Shown here in pieces: positions 45,712-54,162 of a stretch of DNA of 64,000 nucleotides. Positions within the stretch are counted from its first letter, which is position 1; every line of letters starts with the position of its first letter. Where the stretch lies: NCBI RefSeq assembly GCF_007752935.1, contig NZ_CP036319.1:2294001-2358000 (forward strand). The letters run 5' to 3'. The stretch is from Crateriforma conspicua. Its GTDB lineage: Bacteria; Planctomycetota; Planctomycetia; Pirellulales; Pirellulaceae. The position numbers were made by a program, and so were the translations under genes. The notes under the pieces were generated by a model. The model ran no database searches and was not told where the DNA came from. It saw only the letters and a list, made by a program, of their open reading frames with translations.

Positions 45712-47045
45712 CAATGGCCAACAACTCCTCAGACTGGACGCAAACGCTTCCCGATAGCTGGGGATCCGATCGACTTGGAAAGTTTGCAGACATAATCGTT
45801 AGCAACGTCGACAAGAAATCCTACGACGATGAAACGCCGGTCCGACTTTGCAACTATGTGGACGTCTACAAGAACGACTTCATCACCAGCGACGTCGAAT
45901 TCATGGACGCGACTGCAAGTGATCACGAGATCAACAAGTTTGCGCTGAATGTCGGTGATGTTCTTGCAACTAAAGACTCCGAGAACCCAATGGACATTGC
46001 GGTCCCTGCTCTGGTTAAAGAGGACTTGCCCGGTGTGTTATGTGGGTATCACCTGGCTATAGTACGAGCGGATGGGCGCCGACTGCTTGGCGCATTCGCA
46101 GCGTGGTTACATTTGTCCCGATCAATTGGCCAACATTACGAAAAGCATGCAACCGGAATCACACGTTGGGCAATTGGAAAACGTGATTTCAAAACTTGCC
46201 CGGTCCCCTTACCCCCGATCGACGAACAGCAACGCATCGCGGACTACCTCGACGCGAGTTGCGAGGCGATTGACCGGGCGGTCGAGACGAAGCAGAAGCA
46301 ACTCGACACCCTCGACGCGCTTCGCAAATCCATCATCCAAAAAGCCGTCACCCAAGGACTCGACCCGAACGTCCCGATGAAAGACTCGGGGGCTCTCTGG
46401 TTCCCACGCGTACCAGAGCATTGGAAAGTTGGGCGTTTGAAGGGCATCGCGGAACTACTGAGTGGTTACGCGTTCGATAGTCGAACCTACATCGAAGATG
46501 GAACGGCAATCATTAGGATCAGTGAAGTCGTTGATAGTCCAGACCTATCAATAGCAAAACGCGTCCCGAATGACTTTAGAGAAACACTATCTCGTTTTCT
46601 GTTGCAGACGGGGGACGTTCTGATCGCGATGACCGGCGCGACAATTGGGAAGAGTGCTGTGTTTCGGTGTGACGAGCCGTGTTTTCTGAATCAGCGTGTG
46701 GGTGCCTTTCGGCCAATCAATTCAGATGACGTATTCATCGCGTATCTGATCAAGTCAGAATTGGTTCGCGAACAGATTGATATATTCTGCTATGGAAGCG
46801 CGCAACCCAACATCGGACGCCACCAACTTGAGAACATGATCGTCCCTATTCCCCCACGATGTGAGCAGTCGGCAATTGCGGATTTCCTATTGAATCGCCT
46901 ACGGCAGATTGATCAAGTTGCGGCGGTAACTCGCGATCAAATCCGTAGTCTGAATGCGTACCGCAAATCACTAATCCATGAATGTGTAACCGGCAAACGC
47001 CGAATCTCGGAAGACGACGTCGCCAAGGTGAAAAGCCATGTTTGA
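45708..47045 (+). CDS. hsdS: Type I restriction-modification system, specificity subunit HsdS
   Basis: The protein has 445 residues. ATG 45708 lies eight bases after GGAGGAAG and overlaps the hsdM stop. It has the two-TRD layout. TRD1 ends at CPVPLPPIDEQQRIADYLD, followed by the coiled spacer (AIDRAVETKQKQLDTLDALRKSIIQKAVTQG, split). TRD2 begins RVPEHWKVGRLKGIAELLSGYAF and ends at VPIPPRCEQSAIADFL, with a second coiled spacer. The TRD parts are visibly more AT-rich than hsdM or hsdR, a usual sign of TRD exchange. It recognises a split DNA site that cannot be predicted here. Confidence 0.94.
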   Translation: MTMANNSSDWTQTLPDSWGSDRLGKFADIIVSNVDKKSYDDETPVRLCNYVDVYKNDFITSDVEFMDATASDHEINKFALNVGDVLATKDSENPMDIAVPALVKEDLPGVLCGYHLAIVRADGRRLLGAFAAWLHLSRSIGQHYEKHATGITRWAIGKRDFKTCPVPLPPIDEQQRIADYLDASCEAIDRAVETKQKQLDTLDALRKSIIQKAVTQGLDPNVPMKDSGALWFPRVPEHWKVGRLKGIAELLSGYAFDSRTYIEDGTAIIRISEVVDSPDLSIAKRVPNDFRETLSRFLLQTGDVLIAMTGATIGKSAVFRCDEPCFLNQRVGAFRPINSDDVFIAYLIKSELVREQIDIFCYGSAQPNIGRHQLENMIVPIPPRCEQSAIADFLLNRLRQIDQVAAVTRDQIRSLNAYRKSLIHECVTGKRRISEDDVAKVKSHV

Positions 47046-50000
47046 AGGGCCCGAGCACAAGTTTCAACGTCATATCGCGGACTTTCTGGTCCGCGAAAAT
47101 GGCTACGCTGTGCTCGAACAGTCCGAAATTATCGACACCGACTACTACTTCGCCGAAGATCATCTCTACGCGTTCCTGAAAGCCACCCAAGCCGAAACGC
47201 TCGAGCGATTGGAAGTCGACTACGGCAGCGATTCACGCGACGAGATATTCAAAGCACTTCGCGACGAACTTAACCGCCGGCCATTGTGGATGATCATCCG
47301 ATCCGGCCTACGCGTTCGCGGTCACGACTTCAAACTCTATTTCCCGAAAGCCCGATCAAGCGAAAGCGTCGCCGCGACGCTTTACAAAGAGAACCGAATT
47401 ACGTTCATTCCCGAACTTATCATCGGCGGCGGCAAACGTCCCGACTTCGTGTTCTTTCTGAACGGTTTGCCTATCATCACGATCGAACTGAAGCACGAAA
47501 AAAACCAGAACGTCCACGACGCCGTCACCCAGTACGTCGACCGCGACCACAACGACCGCATCTTTCAATTGCCGTTCTTGCACGTCGCCGCCGATACCGC
47601 CGATGTGATGGTCGCAACCGATCCGAGTCGCGAAAAGAACTTTCGCTGGTTCAATACCGGACTGACCAACGAACCGACAACCGACGGGGAATACCCGGTC
47701 GAGTATCTGTATCGTCAAGTCTTGTCCCAAGAAAGCTTGCTCGAGGCGATCGCGTTCTATCTGGTCCGCGCCCCGAAACAAGAGGCAACCGCCGAACGCC
47801 CGGAGCAACCGGCTTTCACGATCTTTCCCCGCTATCACCAACACCGCGTCGTCGAGAAGATCGCCGACGAGACGCAAGAACACTTTGCGACCACGGGCGA
47901 CGTCGGCCGAAAGTTCCTCGTCAATCATTCGGCCGGTTCGGGCAAGACGTTGACGATGTGTTGGCTGGCCGATCGCTTGCATAGCATCTACAAGCCCGGC
48001 ACGACCGAAAAGATGGTCAACATGATCTTTCTGGTCACGGATCGAAAGTCGCTCGACAAGAATATTCGCGAAGATCTGCAAAAGTTCTCACACCTGAAAG
48101 ACGTCGTCCGGTTCGCCAAGAAGGCTCGCAACCTTGGCGACCTGATCCGCGATCGAGCCCAGATTATCGTCACGACGCAACAAAAGTTTCACTACATCTT
48201 GAAACGCTTTGCCGATGACGCCGAATTAAGGACGTTACGCGTTGCGTTCTTGATCGACGAGGCGCACCGATCCCAAGAGGGACGCATGGCGACGGACCGG
48301 TCGAGAATGTTTCGCGATGCCGAAGCCGTCTCGGAAAAACTGGGAAGCTACACCGTCGAAGAGGACGACGACGCGGAAGAAGCGGAAGTTGTCACCGAAA
48401 CGGCCAAGACCGGGGCGGACGATCCCGACGTCGAAGACGCGACCGAGAAAGAGGATCCGCAAGACAAGTTGGCCAAGGTGATCGAGGAACGCGATCTGAA
48501 CCAATTGTTCGTCGCGTTCACGGCAACGCCCAGCCCCGCGACGCAACAACTATTCGGCGAACCGTTCGACACCTACAGCGAAGCGGAAGCGATCGCCGAG
48601 GGTTACATCGTCGACGTAGTCCAAAGCATCATTTCCTACAAGACGCTCTACAACCTGAGTTGCTCGATCTTACCGATCGGCGAAGAGGAAAAATTGTACC
48701 CGGCCGGCGTTGTCTCGAAAGCATTGAAGAACGTCGCCTACCAAGATCCCGAACTGATCCAATACAAGGCGGAAGTCATGTTGCGGATCTTCGAGGAACA
48801 AGTCGCCAACCTGATCGACGGCCGATCCAAAACGATGATCGTCGCCACAAGTCGACTGGCCGGCCTGCTGTATTACCAGATCATCAAACGCAAGTTGAAG
48901 GAACGCGCGGCGAACTACAAAGTTCTCTACGCGTTCACGGACTTCGTTCACCCCGACACGAACAAGGTGATCTCGGAACACGAATTGAACGACTTGAAAG
49001 AGGGCGAGTTGATCGAAGACCGATTCGCCGAAGACGCGTATCGGTTGATGGTGGTCGCCAGCAAGTTTCAAACCGGATTCGACCAACCACTATTGGCCGG
49101 CATGTTCTTGGACAAAGCCGTCGCCGATCGCAACGCCGTTCAAACGATCTCACGTCTCAACCGATGCCATCCCGACAAATCGGACGTCGTTGTCGTTGAC
49201 TTCACGAACAACGCCAAAGCGATCCTGAAAGCGTTCAACAAGTATCGACACGGTTCGCCACACGATCCCGATGAACCCGATTCGCAAAAGTGCCTCGATT
49301 TGTACGACGAGATCTTGGCCGTCGGCCTGTTCGAGCAATCCGACGCGCCGCCGATCGTTAAGTTGATCGAGGAGAACGACGACGCAAGGCTACAAACGGC
49401 CGTCAATGAACTGCGAAAGCGGTTCGCCGGTCACTTTGCCCCTGATTCCGACGAGCGCAAAGAGTACGTCTATTTGCTGGCCAAGTTCGTCAAGATTTAT
49501 CATTTTTTGAATCGATTCTTCGCCTACGAATCGCACATTCGCGAGTTTGCCGAGTTCTGTGAGTACGTTGGTCCGCAACTAATCAAAGCCGGCAGCGTTT
49601 CGGAACTGATGAAACAGGTTCGGGCGACTTTCGTCGACAAGGCGGCCGTCACCTACGAAGGGACGGTCGAGATGCCGGGCGGCCAGAAAAAGCCGAAGCC
49701 GCGAAAAGGGGGCGGCGGCGGTGGAACACCACCGAAGAAAGTTTCCGTCCAAGACATGATCGCGAAGATCCGCGAACAATTCGAGATCACGGACGAAGAG
49801 GCGCTGCACATCAAAGAAGTCTCAGAAGAAAAGATCGCCGACGAGAACATCCAACAAACCGTCGCCGCCCACCGTCACGACCGCGCCTACCTCGACGGCA
49901 TCTTCCGCGACCAAGTCGACAAGGGCATCCAAGACGCCTACGCGTTGCGTCTGTTGTACGAACAACTCGGGGATCCCAAGTACATCGACCCCGGCGCGAT

Positions 50001-50061
50001 CTTCGACATCATGGCTTACACGGTCATCCAAAAAGGCATCGAACTAGCCGAGTCAGCGTAG
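47038..50061 (+). CDS. hsdR: Type I restriction-modification system, restriction subunit HsdR
   Basis: The protein has 1007 residues; its ATG overlaps hsdS by eight bases. An N-terminal PD-(D/E)xK nuclease is visible in RPDFVFFLNGLPIITIELKH (about 138-157). The SF2 translocase follows: Walker A SAGSGKT near 299-305, DEAHRSQEG near 406, FTATPS, FQTGFDQPLL and QTISRLNRCHP. An acidic insert (EEDDDAEEAEVV...) interrupts the region after DEAH, and a Gly-rich linker with GGGGGGTPPKK lies near 895, before a C-terminal HsdM-binding segment. It translocates and cuts unmethylated DNA. All expected motifs are intact, so the system is probably active. Confidence 0.95.
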   Translation: MFEGPEHKFQRHIADFLVRENGYAVLEQSEIIDTDYYFAEDHLYAFLKATQAETLERLEVDYGSDSRDEIFKALRDELNRRPLWMIIRSGLRVRGHDFKLYFPKARSSESVAATLYKENRITFIPELIIGGGKRPDFVFFLNGLPIITIELKHEKNQNVHDAVTQYVDRDHNDRIFQLPFLHVAADTADVMVATDPSREKNFRWFNTGLTNEPTTDGEYPVEYLYRQVLSQESLLEAIAFYLVRAPKQEATAERPEQPAFTIFPRYHQHRVVEKIADETQEHFATTGDVGRKFLVNHSAGSGKTLTMCWLADRLHSIYKPGTTEKMVNMIFLVTDRKSLDKNIREDLQKFSHLKDVVRFAKKARNLGDLIRDRAQIIVTTQQKFHYILKRFADDAELRTLRVAFLIDEAHRSQEGRMATDRSRMFRDAEAVSEKLGSYTVEEDDDAEEAEVVTETAKTGADDPDVEDATEKEDPQDKLAKVIEERDLNQLFVAFTATPSPATQQLFGEPFDTYSEAEAIAEGYIVDVVQSIISYKTLYNLSCSILPIGEEEKLYPAGVVSKALKNVAYQDPELIQYKAEVMLRIFEEQVANLIDGRSKTMIVATSRLAGLLYYQIIKRKLKERAANYKVLYAFTDFVHPDTNKVISEHELNDLKEGELIEDRFAEDAYRLMVVASKFQTGFDQPLLAGMFLDKAVADRNAVQTISRLNRCHPDKSDVVVVDFTNNAKAILKAFNKYRHGSPHDPDEPDSQKCLDLYDEILAVGLFEQSDAPPIVKLIEENDDARLQTAVNELRKRFAGHFAPDSDERKEYVYLLAKFVKIYHFLNRFFAYESHIREFAEFCEYVGPQLIKAGSVSELMKQVRATFVDKAAVTYEGTVEMPGGQKKPKPRKGGGGGGTPPKKVSVQDMIAKIREQFEITDEEALHIKEVSEEKIADENIQQTVAAHRHDRAYLDGIFRDQVDKGIQDAYALRLLYEQLGDPKYIDPGAIFDIMAYTVIQKGIELAESA

Positions 50062-50116
50062 AGATACCGTAGACAACTAAACCGTACCGTAATTTGTCAA
50101 GAACGAAGGAAGAAAG

Positions 50117-51232
50117 ATGCCAGAAGAAGACGTGATGGAATTCTCCGATCCCCCGGAGGAACAAGAAAGTGAGATCGACGAGATTCCCAAGGATCTGAGG
50201 GCGCTCCGTACGCAAGCGTACGACAAAAGCATCAGCGATCTGGTTGAGATGATCAAGAATGGCGACATCATCCTAAACCCCGAGTATCAGCGTGATTATG
50301 TTTGGGACGACACCAAAGCATCCTTGCTGATCGAGTCAATTCTTTTGAACGTTCCAATTCCTGTGGTCTATGTCGCCGAAGACGAGGATGGTTGCTGGAA
50401 CGTTGTCGACGGGCTCCAGCGTCTAAGTTCGATTGCCCGTTTTATGAACAACGAATTTGCGTTGCGGGGGCTTGAAGTTCTGTCCGACTTGAATCGCTTG
50501 CGATACCACAAGCTCAACCCCAAGGCGAGTCGAATCCTTCGCAACGGCATCATCCGTATTATCTTGATCTTTAAGGAGTCGCATCCCGACATTAAGTACG
50601 AGATCTTCATGCGACTAAATAAAGGTGCGATCACACTCTCTGAGCAAGAGTTACGCAACTGCTTATACCGAGGAACGTTCAACCAGCTTTTGCACAAGCT
50701 ACGAGAGCACCCGTCAGTCTTAAAGCTCATGCGGCGAAAGGAGAAACACAAACGCATGACCGATGCCGAACTTCTTCTTCGACATTTCATGGTGTCTGAA
50801 GGCTATTCGCCGTCGATTAAGTCAGTCGAGGGATACACCGGGAACATGCGATCTTCGCTGAACGGTTTTATGCGGAAGAAGCAAAATGCTGGACCGCAGG
50901 AAATCGCTCGGATGGAAAGCGAGTGTATTGCGACAATCGAAACTTGCTTGGATGTGTTTGGCGACGACGCATTGCAACGTGTCGATGAAGACGGAAACTT
51001 CGATGGACGGCTGAATCGCGCATTGATGGATTCGGTGTTGGCGTGCTTCAAACTTCACGACGAAGCTGACTTGAAGGCAAACAAAGATGGTATCAAGAGC
51101 GGTTTAATAGAATTATTCAACGATCCGAAATTCCTCGACGCGATAACGGTTCGCACGTCCGACAAAAAGAAGATGGACTACCGCGTGTCGAAGTTCTGCT
51201 CAATGGTCGATGAGGTATTGGCAGCACCATGA
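50117..51232 (+). CDS. DUF262 domain protein (GmrSD/ParB-like NTPase domain, no HNH part)
   Basis: The protein has 371 residues; AAGGAAGAAAG lies shortly before ATG 50117. The DUF262 core is clear: SISDLVEMIKNGDIILNPEYQRDYVWDDTKASLLIESILLNVPIP in several pieces, with NPEYQRDYVW at 54-63 and DGLQRL at 98-103 (the DGQQR-type motif used for nucleotide hydrolysis in GmrSD-like enzymes), then EIFMRLNKGAITLSEQELRN. GmrSD proteins carry a C-terminal DUF1524 HNH nuclease; here the remaining ~190 residues are helical and show no His-Asn-His pattern. The stop overlaps the HEPN gene start (ATGA). This suggests a sensor subunit whose effector is the next gene. Base composition is more AT-rich than hsdM/R. 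Confidence 0.88.
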   Translation: MPEEDVMEFSDPPEEQESEIDEIPKDLRALRTQAYDKSISDLVEMIKNGDIILNPEYQRDYVWDDTKASLLIESILLNVPIPVVYVAEDEDGCWNVVDGLQRLSSIARFMNNEFALRGLEVLSDLNRLRYHKLNPKASRILRNGIIRIILIFKESHPDIKYEIFMRLNKGAITLSEQELRNCLYRGTFNQLLHKLREHPSVLKLMRRKEKHKRMTDAELLLRHFMVSEGYSPSIKSVEGYTGNMRSSLNGFMRKKQNAGPQEIARMESECIATIETCLDVFGDDALQRVDEDGNFDGRLNRALMDSVLACFKLHDEADLKANKDGIKSGLIELFNDPKFLDAITVRTSDKKKMDYRVSKFCSMVDEVLAAP

Positions 51233-51921
51233 CATTGTCGATCGAAGCTGGATCAGAATTTGAAGAGTCGCTGCAAGAGTTCAATCTGCTTTTGGAATTG
51301 GCGGTCCAAGCCGACGAGAACGACGAGGACGAGCAATACGCAGTATTTCTTAAATGCGCTCTCTTGTTGCTCACCTCGAAGTTCGAGTGCTTTTTGGAAG
51401 AGCTTGTCGAAGAGGTCGGGGATTGGATTAGAACCGAGAATGTTCCGTGTAGCGTGCTTCCGATCGAAATATCGACGCACTACACGCATCGTCGGTCATG
51501 CAACGTAGAATCACACTACAACCAAGCGAAGTTTGAAGACATTCGTGTTAGTTCTACAGCGTTGGCCAAGTTCTGGTTGGATCAAGATTCAGGAGATTTT
51601 GAAATCGACTGCAAGTTCAGCTATGGCAAACACGGCGAGAAAGAAGTTGCAAAGTTGCTTCGTCGAGTCGGGGTCCCTGATCCGTTCGACGCGATCAATG
51701 TCGAGATCGAGAAAGCCGATGGGACGACCCAGCAAGTCGATATGGCGGGCATCGTCAATTCGTTGACAGCGATTCGGAATAATGTTTTGCACCAAAACGC
51801 TTCTCCCCAATTGACGCATGTTTTTCTGCTCGAGAAACACGCCTGTCTTCTCAAGTTTAGCCAAGAGCTTGTGACCCACATCGAAAACATGTTAGGCGGG
51901 TTGGTTTCGCAAGGAACGTAA
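51229..51921 (+). CDS. HEPN-type protein (MAE_28990/RiboL-PSP-like), putative RNase effector
   Basis: The protein has 230 residues; ATG 51229 overlaps the DUF262 stop by four bases. An N-terminal helical pair (EFNLLLELAVQADENDEDEQYAVFLKCALLLLTSKFECFLEELVEEV, split) and the distal SLTAIRNNVLHQNASPQL fit a HEPN fold. R183 and H188 form the R-x4-H motif that is catalytic in HEPN RNases. HEPN proteins of the MAE_28990, MAE_18760 and RiboL-PSP families are known next to DUF262 genes and in other defence loci. It probably cuts RNA when the DUF262 partner is triggered, by analogy with other HEPN effectors; that is inference. It is visibly AT-rich compared with flanking genes. Confidence 0.8.
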   Translation: MTLSIEAGSEFEESLQEFNLLLELAVQADENDEDEQYAVFLKCALLLLTSKFECFLEELVEEVGDWIRTENVPCSVLPIEISTHYTHRRSCNVESHYNQAKFEDIRVSSTALAKFWLDQDSGDFEIDCKFSYGKHGEKEVAKLLRRVGVPDPFDAINVEIEKADGTTQQVDMAGIVNSLTAIRNNVLHQNASPQLTHVFLLEKHACLLKFSQELVTHIENMLGGLVSQGT

Positions 51922-52021
51922 AAGGTACTCCCGACGGATCGCGTTTCTTTCTAGGGCCCCCAGAACAGCCCCCAATGTAGGCACACTTTCTTTCGTTCTA
52001 CATCATTCACAAAGGATTGTG

Positions 52022-52243
52022 ATGGACGACTTTACGTCTCGAACCGCCGATCACATGCTCGACTACTTGGGCAGCGATGGCGATCCCGGTTGGGTGTTCT
52101 TCCGCCAATTCGGCGAATGGGGGGCAAAAATCAGGATGGTGTCGCACGGCACGGCGGAAGACGTTATCGCTAACTCCATCGCGCCGAGTCCAACCTCGGC
52201 ACCGTTTCGCGTGAACGGACAACACATAGACGCGTGGGGCTAG
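52022..52243 (+). CDS. Possible small hypothetical protein at the end of the defence island
   Basis: The reading frame of 73 residues starts at ATG 52022, with AGGA five bases upstream (a GTG at 52019 precedes it). The product (MDDFTSRTADHMLDYLGSD...) is mixed and non-repetitive, without a family I recognise. It overlaps the 3' end of the convergent GH43 gene by four bases. It could be a real small gene, or a remnant of a longer gene left at the island border. There is no support beyond the start site and the open frame. Confidence 0.35.
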   Translation: MDDFTSRTADHMLDYLGSDGDPGWVFFRQFGEWGAKIRMVSHGTAEDVIANSIAPSPTSAPFRVNGQHIDAWG

Positions 52244-53220
52244 GGCAACAGATCCGTCAGATCGACGCCTTCGCTGGTCGGCTGGACCATTCGGATGCTG
52301 CCGTCGACGTCGAAGTCCAGGTATTCGGCGCGAAGCTGGCGCTGGTGTTTCGGATCGTCGTTGACCCACTGATGGTAAAACAGGATCCAGCGGCCACGAT
52401 ACTTGATGATGCTGTGGTGATTGTTGCCGCCGTAGGGTTTCATGAATTCGCCGCGGAATTCAAACGGTCCCAGCGGACTGGACCCGGTGTAGTAGATCAA
52501 GTTGTTCCAGCCGCGTGCGATCGTGAAGTAATACGTGCCGTATCGTTTGAAGACGTAGGCGGCTTCGAAGCGGTCGGGGCGGTATTCCAGATTCAGGTCG
52601 ATCGGGCCTTGGACGATCGACTTCATGTCGTCGCCCAGTTGGTAGACCCGATCCTGTAGGTACAGCCAGTAAACGCCGTCGTCGTTCAAGATGGCCGGGT
52701 CATGACCGCGGACCAGCGGCTGTTCGGTCAGTTCGGTGAAGGGACCTTCGGGGGATTCCGCTTCGGCGACGCCGACGCCTTGTCGGCCTTTGCCGCCGTT
52801 GTTGAAGTAATAGAACAGGTAGTACTTGTTGTCTTTCTTGGTGATGTCCGGTGCCCACGCCTTGTGGGTTCCCCACCGCGAATCCCTGTCGGAAAAAATG
52901 GTTCCGTGATCGGTCCAGTTGACCAGGTCATTGGTTGAATAGCAGGACCAGCCTTTTTGTTGGTCCCAGTCTTTGTTGTCCGTGGTCGGGTACAGAAACA
53001 GACGTCCATCATCGCCGATGATGACCGACGGGTCGGCACCATAAAACGGATGCCCGTTGACCCGCAGCGGATTGTTCGGGGGTGCCGCGGGGGAATCCGT
53101 CTTCGCAGTGTTTTGGTTTTCCGTTTCGGCGGAATCGGCCACCACGACGGACATTGAATGACACAGGACAAGAATGAAGCCGAGAAGTACCGAATGAATT
53201 GGCCGAGATTGCTGGAGCAT
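52240..53220 (-). CDS. Secreted glycoside hydrolase family 43
   Basis: The protein has 326 residues; ATG 53220 gives a signal peptide (SVLLGFILVLCHSMSVVVADS). The five-bladed propeller has the three GH43 acidic residues in place: Asp63 in FYGADPSVI (base), Asp174 in RGHDPAIL (pKa modulator) and Glu219 in DRFEAAYVFKR (acid). WAPDITKKDNKYYLFYYF and YFTIARGWNNLIYYTGSSPLGPF (split) are further family features. GH43 enzymes release arabinose or xylose from hemicellulose and pectin. Outside the cytoplasm it would work with the GH51 enzyme of the window. No regulator lies beside it. Confidence 0.94.
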   Translation of the reverse strand: MLQQSRPIHSVLLGFILVLCHSMSVVVADSAETENQNTAKTDSPAAPPNNPLRVNGHPFYGADPSVIIGDDGRLFLYPTTDNKDWDQQKGWSCYSTNDLVNWTDHGTIFSDRDSRWGTHKAWAPDITKKDNKYYLFYYFNNGGKGRQGVGVAEAESPEGPFTELTEQPLVRGHDPAILNDDGVYWLYLQDRVYQLGDDMKSIVQGPIDLNLEYRPDRFEAAYVFKRYGTYYFTIARGWNNLIYYTGSSPLGPFEFRGEFMKPYGGNNHHSIIKYRGRWILFYHQWVNDDPKHQRQLRAEYLDFDVDGSIRMVQPTSEGVDLTDLLP

Positions 53221-53449
53221 GGCAGGGGGTGAAGGAGTTCGGGTGACGGATCGGCAGAGAAGGTGGGACGGAAAGCCAATCCTGGGGAATCGACGCGAAC
53301 AGACAAGAGCAGATTTTTGGACGAGCACCGGCGGTGATTTGCTGGCAAGACGAAACAGAAAATGTCGGACAAACCATGCCCGATTGGGCTGAATTTCAAA
53401 TCACCGTTCAGATACAATATGTCGCACGTTCTTTCGCAAAGGCGCAATC

Positions 53450-53929
53450 ATGCATCAATTTTCACCAGCATTTTCTAAATGGCCGATCGTCTTGACGGTC
53501 TTGCTGTGCCAGATGCATGCGCCTGTGCCCGTTGTTCACGATCATCAACACGTTGGTGTTGCGTTTCGTCTTCATGATCATTTGACGCAACGTCATCACG
53601 ACTTGTCCGATGACGCATGTCGGCATGTTCACTGGGTTTGGCCGGGAGCGTGCGATCCATCGAATTCGTCGCACGATGATCCGATCGATGAATCGATGCC
53701 CAGCATTCCGATGTTCAGTCGTCACGTCGGCGGCGATGTGATGGCCGGATTGGGGGGCGGTGTGAACGCCACCGAATCGCTGGACATGATCGGTCTGGCG
53801 ATTGCCCCGTTGATGGCCGGTGGCTTGGTCCGTGGACACGGCGATGTGATCCGCGGCGGTCTGTATCGCGTGGACAAAACACGTTTTCTGGGACGCCCTT
53901 GCGCGGTGCTTTGTATCGCAAGGTGTTAA
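53450..53929 (+). CDS. Small secreted His-rich protein, putative metal binder
   Basis: The protein has 159 residues, with a hydrophobic leader (WPIVLTVLLCQMHAPVPVV) followed at once by a His-rich stretch: VHDHQHVGVAFRLHDHLTQRHHD, split, and CRHVHWVWPG, SHDD, SRHVGG. The density of His in the first half suggests binding of Cu, Zn, Ni or Co in the periplasm. It is on the same strand as and 233 bases before a CusB/CusA-type efflux pair, where such small metal-binding proteins are often found. I recognise no named family. The C-terminal half (ESLDMIGLAIAPLMAGG) has no clear motif. Upstream is the divergent GH43 gene. Confidence 0.72.
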   Translation: MHQFSPAFSKWPIVLTVLLCQMHAPVPVVHDHQHVGVAFRLHDHLTQRHHDLSDDACRHVHWVWPGACDPSNSSHDDPIDESMPSIPMFSRHVGGDVMAGLGGGVNATESLDMIGLAIAPLMAGGLVRGHGDVIRGGLYRVDKTRFLGRPCAVLCIARC

Positions 53930-54162
53930 CCGATTCGACGCATTGAATTGCTGTTGTTGATCGGTATCTCAGCACCCTTGGACCGTCGAATTCGATTGGT
54001 CCATCAGCGGGATGATTGAATGATTCGTCACGGAACGAATCGTTCACATCGCCGTCGATGGCATCGCGGATCGGTGAACATGGTCCTGGCCGGAAACAAG
54101 ATTCGTTTTGCAATCATGTTCCCGTCGGTGTGTTTCCCAAGCGAAATTTTTTTCTCACCGCT

